In this document: in pieces, positions 7,429-16,078 of the stretch
Layout of the letters: the number at the start of each line of letters is the position of its first letter
Numbering within the stretch: the stretch's first letter is position 1
NCBI RefSeq assembly: GCF_014648055.1
Contig: NZ_BMQJ01000004.1
Coordinates: forward strand, 372,001 to 436,000
DNA length: 64,000 bases
From: Streptosporangium pseudovulgare
GTDB taxonomy: Bacteria; Actinomycetota; Actinomycetes; Streptosporangiales; Streptosporangiaceae
Reading direction: 5' to 3'
The notes under the pieces: generated by a model
The model's database searches: none
Seen by the model: the letters and a program-made list of their open reading frames with translations, nothing else
Told to the model about the DNA's origin: nothing
Translations under genes and position numbers: made by a program

Positions 7429-8799
7429 TCAGCCGTACATGCCGGGGGCGGTGCCGGTGCCGTCCTCGACGCCGTGCAGGCCGCCCTTCTCGTCGCGCCA
7501 GATCCGCCAGCCGCTCTGGCTGCCGGTGAACCACGCCGGCGGCGCGCCGGGCCCCCGCGGCGTGACCTTCTCACCCTTGGCGAGGTCGAACTCGCACAGG
7601 GAGGCCACCGAGTAGAAGCCGGGGACCTGGTTCCTCAACGCGAGCGGCTTGGGATCGGTGACGCAGAAGGACCAGCCGCGCCGCCCGGTGATCTCGCCGG
7701 GGCGGCCGGTGGCGAGGTCGAAGACCGTGCCGGGCTTGCCGTGCTTGAGGAAGCCGAGCGTGTCCATCCGCTCGGGGAAGGCGAGCCACCAGCCGGAGCC
7801 GGGGATCCGGTCCGGGGGGATCTGGCCGAGGACCCGGCCGCTGTCGGCGTCGAGCCGGGCGAACCCGCCGTACCGGCCCTGCGCGTCGACCGGGCGGACC
7901 ACCGGCGCGAAACCGGGGCTGCCGCTGGGGTAGACCCGCACCACCGAGGGTCGGATCCAGTTGACCGTGCCGTCGGCGACCCTGACGGAGAAGAACCCGA
8001 AGGCGGAGGGCTTCTTCGTCGAGGGGTCGGTGTACGGCGCGACGTAGCCGACGAGATTGCCGGAGGTCGCCCCGAACGACCAGCCGCCCGAGAGGTCGAC
8101 CCCCGCGCCGAGGGGCTGTTCAACCGGCAGCTTCCAGCCGAGCTTTCCGGTCCTCAGGTCGCGCGACTCCAGGACGGGGTGCCGGGCCAGGCGCAGCAGC
8201 ACGGCATGGGAGGCGTCGGACCACTCCACCTCGGCGATCCCGGGGAGCCTCCACAGCACCTTGCCGGTGGCCGGGTCGAGCACGACCATCCGGGCCGTCT
8301 CCAGGGCGGTGTTCTCCGGCACGCACACCAGCGCCCCGCACCGCTGCGGCCCGAACGTGGAGTGCAGCGGGCGGGTCCACCGCCGCGCGCCGGTCCGGGC
8401 GTCACGGGCGACGAGCAGGGCGTTCCACCGGCCGCGCCGGAACGGATCGACGGTCACCGCGACGGCCTGACCGCCGCCGGTCTCGACGAGAGCCGGGGCC
8501 GGGACGCCCATCCCCGGCAGCCGGCCCGCCATGGTCGCCGGCTGGGCCCACAGCCTCCGGCCCGAGGCGAGGTCGAGGGCCACCGTCTCCAGCGTGCCGC
8601 CGGGCAGCAGGGAGGTCGTCGCGGCGACGCCCCCGGCCGAGACGGTGCGGCTGACCGCGTTCACGTCCGGGTTGTGCCAGGTGGGATAGGCGGGGGTGGC
8701 CGCTTCGCTGCCGGAGCAGCCGGACAGGGCGGAACCGGACAGGGCCAGGGCTCCGGCGAGCGCCAGGATCGGTTTCGCGGGGGGCCGGATGGCGGGCAT
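7429..8799 (-). CDS. PQQ-like beta-propeller lipoprotein
   Basis: A 456-residue exported lipoprotein. The N-terminus has basic residues, a hydrophobic stretch (ILALAGALALSGSAL) and a lipobox LSGC, with the lipidated Cys near residue 28. The rest is a repeated beta-propeller. Blades carry the PQQ-like pattern of A-x-D-x-x-S/T-G-x-x-x-W, for example ALDLASGRRLW, ARDARTGARRW, VLDPATGKVLW, RLDADSGRVLG and VFDLATGRPG. No quinoprotein active-site residues are evident, so a binding or scaffold role is more likely than dehydrogenase activity. The ATG at 8799 has GGAG just upstream. The SGNH hydrolase gene ends 53 bases upstream, so the two are probably cotranscribed. Confidence 0.85.
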   Translation of the reverse strand: MPAIRPPAKPILALAGALALSGSALSGCSGSEAATPAYPTWHNPDVNAVSRTVSAGGVAATTSLLPGGTLETVALDLASGRRLWAQPATMAGRLPGMGVPAPALVETGGGQAVAVTVDPFRRGRWNALLVARDARTGARRWTRPLHSTFGPQRCGALVCVPENTALETARMVVLDPATGKVLWRLPGIAEVEWSDASHAVLLRLARHPVLESRDLRTGKLGWKLPVEQPLGAGVDLSGGWSFGATSGNLVGYVAPYTDPSTKKPSAFGFFSVRVADGTVNWIRPSVVRVYPSGSPGFAPVVRPVDAQGRYGGFARLDADSGRVLGQIPPDRIPGSGWWLAFPERMDTLGFLKHGKPGTVFDLATGRPGEITGRRGWSFCVTDPKPLALRNQVPGFYSVASLCEFDLAKGEKVTPRGPGAPPAWFTGSQSGWRIWRDEKGGLHGVEDGTGTAPGMYG

Positions 8800-8852
8800 T
8801 CCACTCCAATGCGGGCGAGGCGTGACGGCCTCGACGCGGAGGGTGACCGGGG

Positions 8853-9827
8853 TCAGGCGTCGCGAGGCTGGACCCAGGGACGCCGGCGGAGCATCGTCAC
8901 CCATCGTCCGTGGGGTCCGGTGGCCCGGCCGGCGACGCGGGTCGCGGAGACCTCGGCGCCGGGCTCCTCCGCGGCCATGGCCGCCGCGAGGTAGATCGAC
9001 TCGCTGCGCCGCGGCCGCGGCTCGGGCCACAGTCCCAGCGCATTGCCTACAGACGGTAGCACCGCGTAAGCAACCTGTAGGTAGCCTTCGACAGATGGGT
9101 GGAATCGATCGGGCCCGAACATCTCGTCCGGATTCGTGTCGAACTCCGGGCCGAGCATGTCGGCGAAGGCGACCGTCCGCCCACCGGCCTCCACCACCGC
9201 GACCGTCTGCGCGGCGGCGAGCTGGCGGCTCCAGCGCCGGGTCACCCAGCGCAGCGGCTGGGCGATCGGCCGGACCGTGCCGAGGTCCGGGCAGGTTCCC
9301 ACGACCACCTCGGCCCCGGCCTCCCGCAGCCGCCGCACCGCCTTCTGCAGGTGCCGTACGGCCCGCGCGGGCGGCGTCTGCGTGGTGACGTCGTTGGCGC
9401 CGATGAAGATGACCGCGATGTCGGGCAGCGCCCCCAGCGCCCGGTCCACCTGGTCGCCCAGGTCGACGGAGGCCGCCCCCGACCTGCCGACCACGGTCAG
9501 CCGGACCGGTCGCCCGGCGATGCCGGCCAGGCTGGAGGCGATCAGCACCGCGGGGGTGTCGGCGGGATCGGTGGTGCCGAGCCCCACCGAGGTGGAGTCG
9601 CCGAGCATCACCATGCGGATCGGCTCGCCGTCGAAGTCGCCGTAGATCCCGTCGGCCGGCGGGCCCTCCATGCCGTGCGGGCGGCCGACGATGCGCCGGG
9701 CCACCACCGCCTCGGTGAACAGCAGCCCGTAGGTGAGCGCGCCGAGCGCGGTCAGCCCGCCTCCGCCCACCGCGGCGGCGGCCGCGATGCGCCGCGCGGC
9801 CCGTGCGGCCCCTGGCGTCCATATCAC
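8853..9827 (-). CDS. SGNH/GDSL-family hydrolase, membrane-anchored
   Basis: A 324-residue hydrolase. An N-terminal hydrophobic segment (IAAAAAVGGGGLTALGALTYGLLF) would anchor or export it. The SGNH blocks follow: block I MVMLGDSTSVGLG (nucleophile Ser), block II Gly in VVGRSGA, block III FIGANDVT (Asn), and the terminal DRFHPS with the catalytic Asp/His pair. It probably deacylates a lipid or cell-wall ester; mycobacterial Rv1075c is a comparable esterase in the same neighbourhood. The GTG at 9827 is chosen because GAGGGGG lies upstream and longer versions would run into the divergent cbs promoter. Confidence 0.85.
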   Translation of the reverse strand: MIWTPGAARAARRIAAAAAVGGGGLTALGALTYGLLFTEAVVARRIVGRPHGMEGPPADGIYGDFDGEPIRMVMLGDSTSVGLGTTDPADTPAVLIASSLAGIAGRPVRLTVVGRSGAASVDLGDQVDRALGALPDIAVIFIGANDVTTQTPPARAVRHLQKAVRRLREAGAEVVVGTCPDLGTVRPIAQPLRWVTRRWSRQLAAAQTVAVVEAGGRTVAFADMLGPEFDTNPDEMFGPDRFHPSVEGYLQVAYAVLPSVGNALGLWPEPRPRRSESIYLAAAMAAEEPGAEVSATRVAGRATGPHGRWVTMLRRRPWVQPRDA

Positions 9828-9858
9828 GTGGCGTTGCCCCCTCGATACGACACGACGG

Positions 9859-9864
9859 TAGCGT
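9859..9864 (+). promoter_or_regulatory. Candidate -10 box for cbs
   Basis: TAGCGT in GACGGTAGCGTTGG, the same hexamer seen before metB (13347) and before the gene at 44428. It lies about 100 bases upstream of cbs, in the 138-bp divergent gap with the SGNH hydrolase gene. Confidence 0.4.
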
Positions 9865-9965
9865 TGGCCTTGAAAGACAGCCAGCCGAGTCCCGGCCACC
9901 CACGGGGACCACGGCGTTCCACTCAACAGCTGACAAAGCTATGGTATTTCGAGGTGATCTTCGCC

Positions 9966-11336
9966 GTGCGCGTATACGACTCGCTCGTCGATCTGATGGG
10001 CAACACGCCGCTCGTCCGGCTTCACAAGGTGACGGCGGGGGTCCCGGCCCAGGTGCTCGCCAAGGTCGAGTATTTCAACCCGGGTGGTTCGGTGAAGGAC
10101 CGGATCGCGGTGCGGATGATCGACGCCGCGGAGAAGTCCGGTGAGCTGCGCCCCGGCGGCACCATCGTGGAGCCCACCTCTGGCAACACGGGTGTCGGCC
10201 TGGCCATCGTGGCGCAGCAGCGTGGCTACAAGTGCCTGTTCGTCGTGCCGGACAAGGTGGCCCAGGACAAGATCTCGGTGCTCCGCGCCTACGGCGCCGA
10301 GGTCGTGGTCTGCCCGACGGCGGTCTCGCCCGACCACCCGAACTCCTACTACTCGGTCTCCGACCGCCTGGCCAGGGAGATCCCGGGCGCCTGGAAGCCC
10401 GACCAGTACTCCAACCCCAACAACCCCGACAGCCACTACCACTCCACCGGCCCGGAGATCTGGGAGCAGACCGAGGGGCGGATCACCCACTTCGTGGCGG
10501 GTGTCGGCACCGGCGGTACGATCAGCGGCACCGGCCGCTACCTCAAGGAGGTCTCCGGCGGCCGCGTGAAGATCATCGGCGCCGACCCGGAGGGCTCCGT
10601 CTACTCCGGCGGCACCGGCCGGCCGTACCTGGTGGAGGGCGTCGGCGAGGACATCTGGCCGGCCACCTACGACACCACGATCTGCGACGAGATCATCGCG
10701 GTCTCCGACAAGGACTCCTTCGGCATGACCCGCCGCCTGGCCCGCGAGGAGGCGCTGCTCGTCGGCGGATCCTGCGGGATGGCGACGGTCGCCGCGCTGC
10801 GCGTCGCCCAGCAGGCCGGCCCGGACGACGTGGTCGTCGTGCTGCTGCCCGACGGCGGCCGGGGCTACCTGTCGAAGATCTTCAACGACGAGTGGATGGC
10901 CGACTACGGCTTCCTGACCACCTCCAGCGAGGAGGGCCTGGTCAGGGACGTGCTGACCCGCAAGGGCTCCGGCATGCCGGAGTTCGTGCACACCCACCCG
11001 CACGAGTCGGTGGACACCGCCATCTCGATCATGCGCGAGTACGGCGTGTCGCAGCTCCCGGTGATGAAGGAGGAGCCGCCGGTCATGGCCGCCGAGGTGG
11101 TCGGCTCGATCCTGGAGCGCGACCTGCTCGACGCCCTCTACCGCGGCAAGGTCTCGCCGCACGACCCGCTGGCCGACCACATGTCGCAGCCGCTGCCGAT
11201 GATCGGGGCGGGCGAGCCCGTCTCCATCGCGGTCGAGGCGCTGGAGAAGGCCGACGCGGCGGTCGTGCTCGACGACGGCAAGCCGGTCGGCCTGCTCACC
11301 CGCCACGACCTGCTGGCCTTCCTCGCCAACCACTGA
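9966..11336 (+). CDS. cbs: Cystathionine beta-synthase
   Basis: A 456-residue PLP enzyme condensing homocysteine with serine to cystathionine, the first step of reverse transsulfuration. The catalytic domain begins with MGNTPLVRL and has the Schiff-base lysine K44 in NPGGSVKDR, the phosphate-binding loop SGNTG and the GTGGTISG loop. Residues from about 330 form two CBS regulatory repeats (MPEFVHTHPHESVDTAISIM and LPMIGAGEPVSIAVEAL). There is no N-terminal haem domain. The GTG at 9966 is preceded by GAGGTG at 9951. With metB 2 kb downstream it forms a complete homocysteine-cystathionine interconversion set, as in the mycobacterial Rv1077/Rv1079 pair. Confidence 0.95.
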   Translation: MRVYDSLVDLMGNTPLVRLHKVTAGVPAQVLAKVEYFNPGGSVKDRIAVRMIDAAEKSGELRPGGTIVEPTSGNTGVGLAIVAQQRGYKCLFVVPDKVAQDKISVLRAYGAEVVVCPTAVSPDHPNSYYSVSDRLAREIPGAWKPDQYSNPNNPDSHYHSTGPEIWEQTEGRITHFVAGVGTGGTISGTGRYLKEVSGGRVKIIGADPEGSVYSGGTGRPYLVEGVGEDIWPATYDTTICDEIIAVSDKDSFGMTRRLAREEALLVGGSCGMATVAALRVAQQAGPDDVVVVLLPDGGRGYLSKIFNDEWMADYGFLTTSSEEGLVRDVLTRKGSGMPEFVHTHPHESVDTAISIMREYGVSQLPVMKEEPPVMAAEVVGSILERDLLDALYRGKVSPHDPLADHMSQPLPMIGAGEPVSIAVEALEKADAAVVLDDGKPVGLLTRHDLLAFLANH

Positions 11337-11555
11337 TCCCGGCGTCTCCCGCGGCCTCCGCGGGTGGTTCCGATGGCCCCGGCGGTTCCGGCCGCCGCGG
11401 GCTGTTCCGGTCTCCTCGGCCCTCTGCGGGCGGTTCGGCCGCCGTGGGCGGTTTGAGGTCTCCCCGGCTCTCGCGGGTGGTTCCCGCCCGGCAGCCGGGA
11501 AAGGCCGGCGGCCGGGCGGGAATGGTCCGGTCGCCGTGTGCGGAGGCCGGGCCGG

Positions 11556-12758
11556 TCAGCCGGGGAACGGGCCGCGCCGGGCCCCGGCGGGGTCCGGCCG
11601 TTCCAGCGGGCACTCCGCCACCACCTCCCAGGCGCCCTCGGGGGTGGGGCCCGCGGTCAGCCGGCCGCCCAGCGCCTCGACGCGCTCGGCCATGCCCACG
11701 AGGCCGAACCCGCCGCCCAGCCGGGAGAACCGGCCGTCGGAAGCCGAGCCGTAGTTGCGGACGCGCAGCACCACGATCCCGGGCGGGGCGCCGACCGGCC
11801 TCAGGTTCGCCTCCACCCAGCCCGCGCCCGGGGCGTGGCGGCGGACGTTGGTCAGCGACTCCTGCAGCACCCGGTGGAGGGTCGTCAGCACCTCCGGGGG
11901 AAGGGTGCCGTCGTCGATGCCCGGGGCGATGTCGAAGGCGACCGTGGGGCCGCCGGCGGAGAACCGCTCGACGAGCAGCCGCATGTCCCGCAGCGTGCTG
12001 CCCGGGGAGCGGGCCGCCTCGTCCTCGGCGCGCAGCACGCTGACCAGGCGGCGCATCGAGGTCAGCGCGTCGGCCCCGGCGCCGGAGATCGCGTCCAGCG
12101 CGGGGATCACGGCGTCGGGTTGCTGCTCGGCGACGACCCGGGCGGCCTGCGCCTGCACGACGATTCCGGTGATGTGGTGGGCGACCAGGTCGTGCAGCTC
12201 CCTGGCCAGTTCCAGGCGCTCGGACCGCCGTACCGCGGCCACCGCCTCCCGGCGGCGCTCCAGCTGGAAGCGGAGGTAGGCGCCCGCCCCGGCCGCGAAC
12301 GCCCAGGGCACGAAGAGAGCGAACGCGGTGGCCACGATCTCGGGAGCCTGCCGCAGGCGCCAGGCCGAGAACTCCAGCACGACCATCGCCGCCAGGGAGA
12401 ACAGCGCCGCGCGCCGGACCGGCTCGATCGAGCGCAGCCCGCTGACGGTGAGGACCAGCAGCGCCCCGATCTCGGCGAACCCCGGCCTGCCTTCGCCGCC
12501 GGTGACCAGGATGATCAGGGTGACGCAGAACGACAGCGCCAGGAAGACGCGGAAGCCGCTCACCCGGCGGGTGCGCCGCCACAGCACGGCGAGGACGCCG
12601 ACCGCGCCGCACAGCAGGTTGGGCCACACCGGCCACGTGCGGAAGCCCATCGCCAGCGCGACGTCGATCAGGAACAGCAGCCCCAGCCAGCCGATCAGCG
12701 CGATCTCGCTGAGCCGTCTGATCCAGTGAACGATGCGATGTGACTCACCCACGCTCAC
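11556..12758 (-). CDS. NarL-type sensor histidine kinase without adjacent regulator
   Basis: About 400 residues. The N-terminal half has five or six hydrophobic segments (IALIGWLGLLFLIDVAL, LLCGAVGVLAVLW, FLALSFCVTLIILV, ALFSLAAMVVLEF, FALFVPWAFAAGAGA). It is followed by a HisKA_3 dimerisation domain with the phospho-His in RELHDLVAHHITG. A short HATPase_c domain follows, with VLQESLTNVRRHAPGA (N box) and GGGFGLVGMAERV (G box). No response-regulator gene is next to it, although NarL-type kinases are usually paired. TAGGCT (12761-12766, minus strand) lies 8 bases before a GTG at 12752 and 2 before the GTG at 12758, so translation may start leaderlessly at 12752. Confidence 0.85.
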   Translation of the reverse strand: MSVGESHRIVHWIRRLSEIALIGWLGLLFLIDVALAMGFRTWPVWPNLLCGAVGVLAVLWRRTRRVSGFRVFLALSFCVTLIILVTGGEGRPGFAEIGALLVLTVSGLRSIEPVRRAALFSLAAMVVLEFSAWRLRQAPEIVATAFALFVPWAFAAGAGAYLRFQLERRREAVAAVRRSERLELARELHDLVAHHITGIVVQAQAARVVAEQQPDAVIPALDAISGAGADALTSMRRLVSVLRAEDEAARSPGSTLRDMRLLVERFSAGGPTVAFDIAPGIDDGTLPPEVLTTLHRVLQESLTNVRRHAPGAGWVEANLRPVGAPPGIVVLRVRNYGSASDGRFSRLGGGFGLVGMAERVEALGGRLTAGPTPEGAWEVVAECPLERPDPAGARRGPFPG

Positions 12759-12888
12759 CGAGCCTAGGCCCCCGGTCGGTGTGGTGAATCGGCCGTTCGG
12801 CCGACCGGCGCCCGGCAGGACCGGTCCTTCAGCGGAGGCGCGGGGCGGGGTCCACGGGAGATGCTCGATGCGTCGAAGGGGAGGAACC

Positions 12889-13134
12889 ATGACCGTCATC
12901 GGAACCGTGCTGCTGACCATCGGATTCGCGATCGGGCTCTGCCTGGCCATGGCGGACCCGGTCCTGCTGTCGCGCGCCGCCGCCAAGGGCAGGGAGGCCG
13001 CCCTGAGCAGGAAGGGCGCCGGGACGCCGCCGGAGGGCGCCACCGGGGACACGGCGGACGCGGGTGAGGCGTCCGGCGAGATCATCCGGCTGCCGCGGAC
13101 GGACACCGGGGAGTACCGGCCCAGGGCGGCCTGA
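12889..13134 (+). CDS. Small membrane protein, unknown function
   Basis: An 81-residue protein with one N-terminal transmembrane helix (VIGTVLLTIGFAIGLCLA) and a charged, probably cytoplasmic tail ending in EIIRLPRTDTGEYRPRAA. The ATG at 12889 follows GGGGAGGAACC, a good ribosome-binding site. It is divergent from the histidine kinase and upstream of metB. No known family is recognised. Coding character (GC-rich third positions, strong ribosome-binding site) supports a real gene. Confidence 0.65.
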   Translation: MTVIGTVLLTIGFAIGLCLAMADPVLLSRAAAKGREAALSRKGAGTPPEGATGDTADAGEASGEIIRLPRTDTGEYRPRAA

Positions 13135-13346
13135 GCCGGAGGGCCCGGCGGCCCGGGACGACCTGGAACGGGGACCACGACCCGGAGCGGCCGGCGCGGC
13201 GGTTCGGGGCGGCCCTGAGCCGGAGGGCCCGGCGGCCCGGGACGGCGGGAGCCGGAGGCCGCGGCGGTTCGGGGCGGTTCGGGGCGGCCCGAACCGGCGG
13301 GTGGCGGAAGGGGACCGCACCGGGTGGTCCGCCCGCCGGTTCCGAG

Positions 13347-13352
13347 TAGCGT
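13347..13352 (+). promoter_or_regulatory. -10 box giving a leaderless metB transcript
   Basis: TAGCGT is separated from the metB ATG by exactly 7 bases and there is no ribosome-binding site, so transcription should start at or beside the A of the ATG. Confidence 0.55.
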
Positions 13353-13359
13353 TGGCCCC

Positions 13360-14499
13360 ATGAGTGAAGGATTCGAAACACTGGCGATCCACGCAGGCCA
13401 GGAGCCCGACCCGGTCACCGGGGCGGTCGTCCCGCCGATCTACGCCGTCTCCACCTACAAGCAGGACGGCGTCGGGGGCCTGCGCTCCGGATATGAGTAC
13501 AGCCGGTCGGCCAACCCGACCAGGGCCGCCCTGGAGGAGGCCGTCGCGGCCGTCGAGGGCGGCGCCCGGGGCCTGGCGTTCGCGTCCGGCCTGGCGGCCG
13601 AGGACACCGTGCTGCGCGCCGTCTGCCGGCCGGGCGACCACGTCATCATCCCGAACGACGCCTACGGCGGCACCTACCGGCTCTTCGCCAAGGTGCACGA
13701 GCCCTGGTCGCTGCACTACGACCCGGTGCCGCTCGGCGACCTGGACGCGGTGGCGTCCGCGATGACCCCGAAGACGAAGATCGTCTGGGTCGAGACGCCG
13801 ACCAACCCGCTGCTGAGCGTCTTCGACATCGAGGCGCTGGCCCACCTCGCGCACGAGAACGGCGCGCTGCTGGTGGTGGACAACACCTTCGCCTCGCCGT
13901 ACCTCCAGCAGCCGCTGTCGCTGGGCGCGGACATCGTGGTGCACTCCACCACCAAGTACGTGGGCGGCCACTCCGACGTGGTCGGCGGGGCGCTCGTCGC
14001 GCGCGACGCCGAGGTGGGCGAGAAGCTCGCCTACCACCAGAACGCCATGGGCGCGGTGGCCGGCCCGTTCGACGCGTGGCTGACCCTGCGGGGCCTCAAG
14101 ACGCTCGCGGTGCGGATGGAGCGCCACTGCGACAACGCCGAGCGGGTCGTGGACCTGCTGCTGGCCCACCCCAAGGTGTCGTCGGTGCTCTACCCGGGCC
14201 TGCCCGACCACCCCGGCCACGAGGTGGCCGCCAAGCAGATGAGGCGCTTCGGCGGCATGGTCTCCTTCCGGGTCGCCGGCGGCGAGGCCGAGGCGGTCGA
14301 GATCTGCAACCGGACGAAGCTGTTCACCCTCGGCGAGTCGCTCGGCGGGGTGGAGTCGCTGGTCGAGCATCCGGGCCGGATGACCCACGCCTCGGCGGTG
14401 GGCTCGCCGCTGGAGGTCCCTTCCGACCTCGTCCGGCTGTCGGTCGGCATCGAGTCGATCGACGACCTGCTCGCCGACCTGACCCGGGCGCTGGGCTGA
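13360..14499 (+). CDS. metB: Cystathionine gamma-synthase/lyase
   Basis: A 379-residue PLP enzyme of the Cys/Met metabolism family. It has the N-terminal FETLAIHAGQEPD, the SANPT substrate motif, a PLP-stacking Tyr in NDAYGGTYRL, DNTFASP, and the Schiff-base lysine K199 in HSTTKYVGGHSD. The C-terminus SLGGVESLVEHPGRMTHAS completes the family signature. Sequence alone does not separate synthase from lyase. The mycobacterial equivalent next to cbs is called MetB and can do both. No ribosome-binding site precedes the ATG, and TAGCGT lies 7 bases upstream, so the mRNA is probably leaderless. Confidence 0.93.
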   Translation: MSEGFETLAIHAGQEPDPVTGAVVPPIYAVSTYKQDGVGGLRSGYEYSRSANPTRAALEEAVAAVEGGARGLAFASGLAAEDTVLRAVCRPGDHVIIPNDAYGGTYRLFAKVHEPWSLHYDPVPLGDLDAVASAMTPKTKIVWVETPTNPLLSVFDIEALAHLAHENGALLVVDNTFASPYLQQPLSLGADIVVHSTTKYVGGHSDVVGGALVARDAEVGEKLAYHQNAMGAVAGPFDAWLTLRGLKTLAVRMERHCDNAERVVDLLLAHPKVSSVLYPGLPDHPGHEVAAKQMRRFGGMVSFRVAGGEAEAVEICNRTKLFTLGESLGGVESLVEHPGRMTHASAVGSPLEVPSDLVRLSVGIESIDDLLADLTRALG

Positions 14500-14519
14500 C
14501 GGGCTGAGAGAGGGGCACG

Positions 14520-14564
14520 GCCGTACGGCCCGGCGTGGAGGCGTCGCCGGGCCGGAGGTACGGC
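14520..14564 (+). terminator. Hairpin after metB
   Basis: GGCCCGGCG (14527-14535) pairs with CGCCGGGCC (14545-14553). The flanking GCCGTAC and GTACGGC extend the stem after a 4-base bulge. It lies between convergent metB and a membrane protein gene. Confidence 0.6.
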
Positions 14565-14652
14565 CGGCCGCGCGGGCGGCCACCGTTCCGGACGGTCGTG
14601 CCGGGCCGCCCCCGCGGGACCGCGCCGCGCCGCGGGCGACCGGCCGGGCCGG

Positions 14653-15096
14653 TCAGGAGGGACTGCCCCAGACCATCATCACCAGGATGACCAGCCAGAT
14701 CACGGTGATCACGCCGGAGAGCGCGGCGACCCGCCCGATCTGGACCTTCGCGTCGCCCTTCGGGCTCTCGGCGGTCCCGCCGCCCTCGCGGCCGAGGATC
14801 CGCAGGGCGACGCCCTGGTCGCGGACCACCAGGGCGAGGAGCGCCAGGGCGACGATGAACAGCGTCATCGAGATCGACAGGTAGGGCCTGCCGAGATACT
14901 CGCGGCCCAGCAGCGCGCCGAACAGGAACACCCCCAGGGCCGCGACGGCGTATATGCGGGTGGTCCGGTGCAGGTAACGCAGGACGTTGACGTCTCCGGC
15001 GCGGATGAACCTCGGGGTGGACATGGTGGCGGCGGTGAGCGGCCCCAGCGTGAAGATCGCGAAGCCGATGTGGAGCCAGAGCAGCAGGTCATTCAT
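14653..15096 (-). CDS. Four-helix membrane protein (DUF2269-like)
   Basis: A 147-residue integral membrane protein with about four hydrophobic segments: LLLWLHIGFAIFTLGPL, IYAVAALGVFLFGAL, ISMTLFIVALALLALVV and ALSGVITVIWLVILVMMVW. The first helix carries a conserved-looking WLH, and TPRFIRAGDVNVLRYLHR forms a cytoplasmic loop, reminiscent of DUF2269-type proteins; function unknown. TAGTGT on the minus strand (15104-15109) lies exactly 7 bases before the ATG, predicting a leaderless mRNA. It converges on metB. Confidence 0.7.
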   Translation of the reverse strand: MNDLLLWLHIGFAIFTLGPLTAATMSTPRFIRAGDVNVLRYLHRTTRIYAVAALGVFLFGALLGREYLGRPYLSISMTLFIVALALLALVVRDQGVALRILGREGGGTAESPKGDAKVQIGRVAALSGVITVIWLVILVMMVWGSPS

Positions 15097-15103
15097 GCGC
15101 CAG

Positions 15104-15109
15104 ACACTA
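15104..15109 (-). promoter_or_regulatory. -10 box, leaderless membrane-protein gene
   Basis: TAGTGT (minus strand), 7 bases before the ATG at 15096, with no ribosome-binding site between. The gap from 15097 to 15462 otherwise holds only a TAGGAT (15349-15354) that could be the -10 box of the downstream plus-strand gene, next to a small CACCCC/GGGGTG hairpin. Confidence 0.45.
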
Positions 15110-15462
15110 ACCCGCGGTGATCCCGCCCGCCTACGGCTCGCTCGGGCCTTACCGACACTTCCCTGGCCGATGATCGTTCTCGGAACGTGGCCCGCCGCGA
15201 GCGGCGCCGCGAAAGGTGGGGCCCGGCCGGTGGGCGGCCCGGGTGTCCGGGCGGCGAGCAGGGAGCGGACGGGCCGCGGGGAGCCGGTTCCGGTGTCACG
15301 CGAGGGTAGATCTTCGCATTTCGCCCCTGAGCACCCCACCGGGGTGAGTAGGATCACTGGCGAACTCGTTCCCGTGTGTGAGGCCTCAGGCGGCTCTGGT
15401 CGCGGCCGTTCCGGGCGGGTGGTGAGACCGATCGTGGACGACGGCACAAGGGAGTGCCCCCA

Positions 15463-15885
15463 GTGGGTGTAAGACATGTCGAGCCGTACACCGAGGAATG
15501 GCGGCGTCAGCCGGCCTTCTACGTGAGCCGCGTCGTCGAGGCGCTGGGCGCCGAGGTCGCCGACTGGTGGGAGGGGCCGTGCGATCCGCGCGCCGCCACG
15601 ATCCTCCTGACCGGCGGGGACGCGCTGGTGTGGGACGAGGAGAGCGGCTGGCGGCGGGGCCGCTACGTCTCCGGCGACCGTGAGACCTGCACGGTCCTGG
15701 CCGACGCCCGCTATCTCGGCGGCGGCCTGCTGCTGCGCCCGGAACGGGTGCCGGCGGCCGTGGTGGACGCGCGGGCCGGGGTGGGCAACAGCACGGCCTG
15801 GCGGCCCTGCTACCGCTCCTACCGCCACTACCGCGACGGCTTCGACCTGGCGCTCAACTCCTACCTGGCCTACGCCGGCGCCTGA
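15463..15885 (+). CDS. DUF6292 family protein
   Basis: A 140-residue soluble protein. FYVSRVVEALGAEVADWW, LVWDEESGWRRG and DARYLGGGLLLRPERVPAAVVDARAG are the characteristic blocks of a Streptomyces/Streptosporangium family annotated as DUF6292, of unknown function. The GTG at 15463 is favoured because GGGAG (15450-15454) precedes it; the GTG at 15454 would overlap that site. Its neighbours give no functional clue. Confidence 0.65.
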   Translation: MGVRHVEPYTEEWRRQPAFYVSRVVEALGAEVADWWEGPCDPRAATILLTGGDALVWDEESGWRRGRYVSGDRETCTVLADARYLGGGLLLRPERVPAAVVDARAGVGNSTAWRPCYRSYRHYRDGFDLALNSYLAYAGA

Positions 15886-15978
15886 GCCCGGCCGGATCGG
15901 CCGCGCCGTACCCGGCCCCTTCCGAGACGGGGGCGGGCGGCGGCCGGCGCGCCGCGCGGCCCGGCCGCGGCCGGTCAC

Positions 15979-16078
15979 CGGGCCGGCGGGCGCGGCGGGT
16001 CAGCGGGCCGGCGGGCGCGGCGGGTCAGCGGGCCGGCGGGCGCGGCGGGTCAGCGGGCCGGCGGGCGCGGCGGGTCAG
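15979..16078. repeat. Four perfect 25-bp tandem repeats
   Basis: The unit starts CGGGCCGGCGGGCGCGGCGG and ends GTCAG. Copies lie at 15979-16003, 16004-16028, 16029-16053 and 16054-16078. A partial copy continues into the VWA gene, whose stop codon (16075-16077) lies inside the last full copy. Confidence 0.95.

Noticed and set aside
7429..9936. A single 835-residue minus-strand protein covering the lipoprotein and SGNH regions
   Set aside because: The upstream part is an out-of-frame shadow of the SGNH gene; the lipoprotein has its own ribosome-binding site and signal peptide.
12780..13359. SAM or cobalamin riboswitch upstream of metB
   Set aside because: A TAGCGT box 7 bases before the ATG leaves no leader for a riboswitch, and no conserved riboswitch core is visible.
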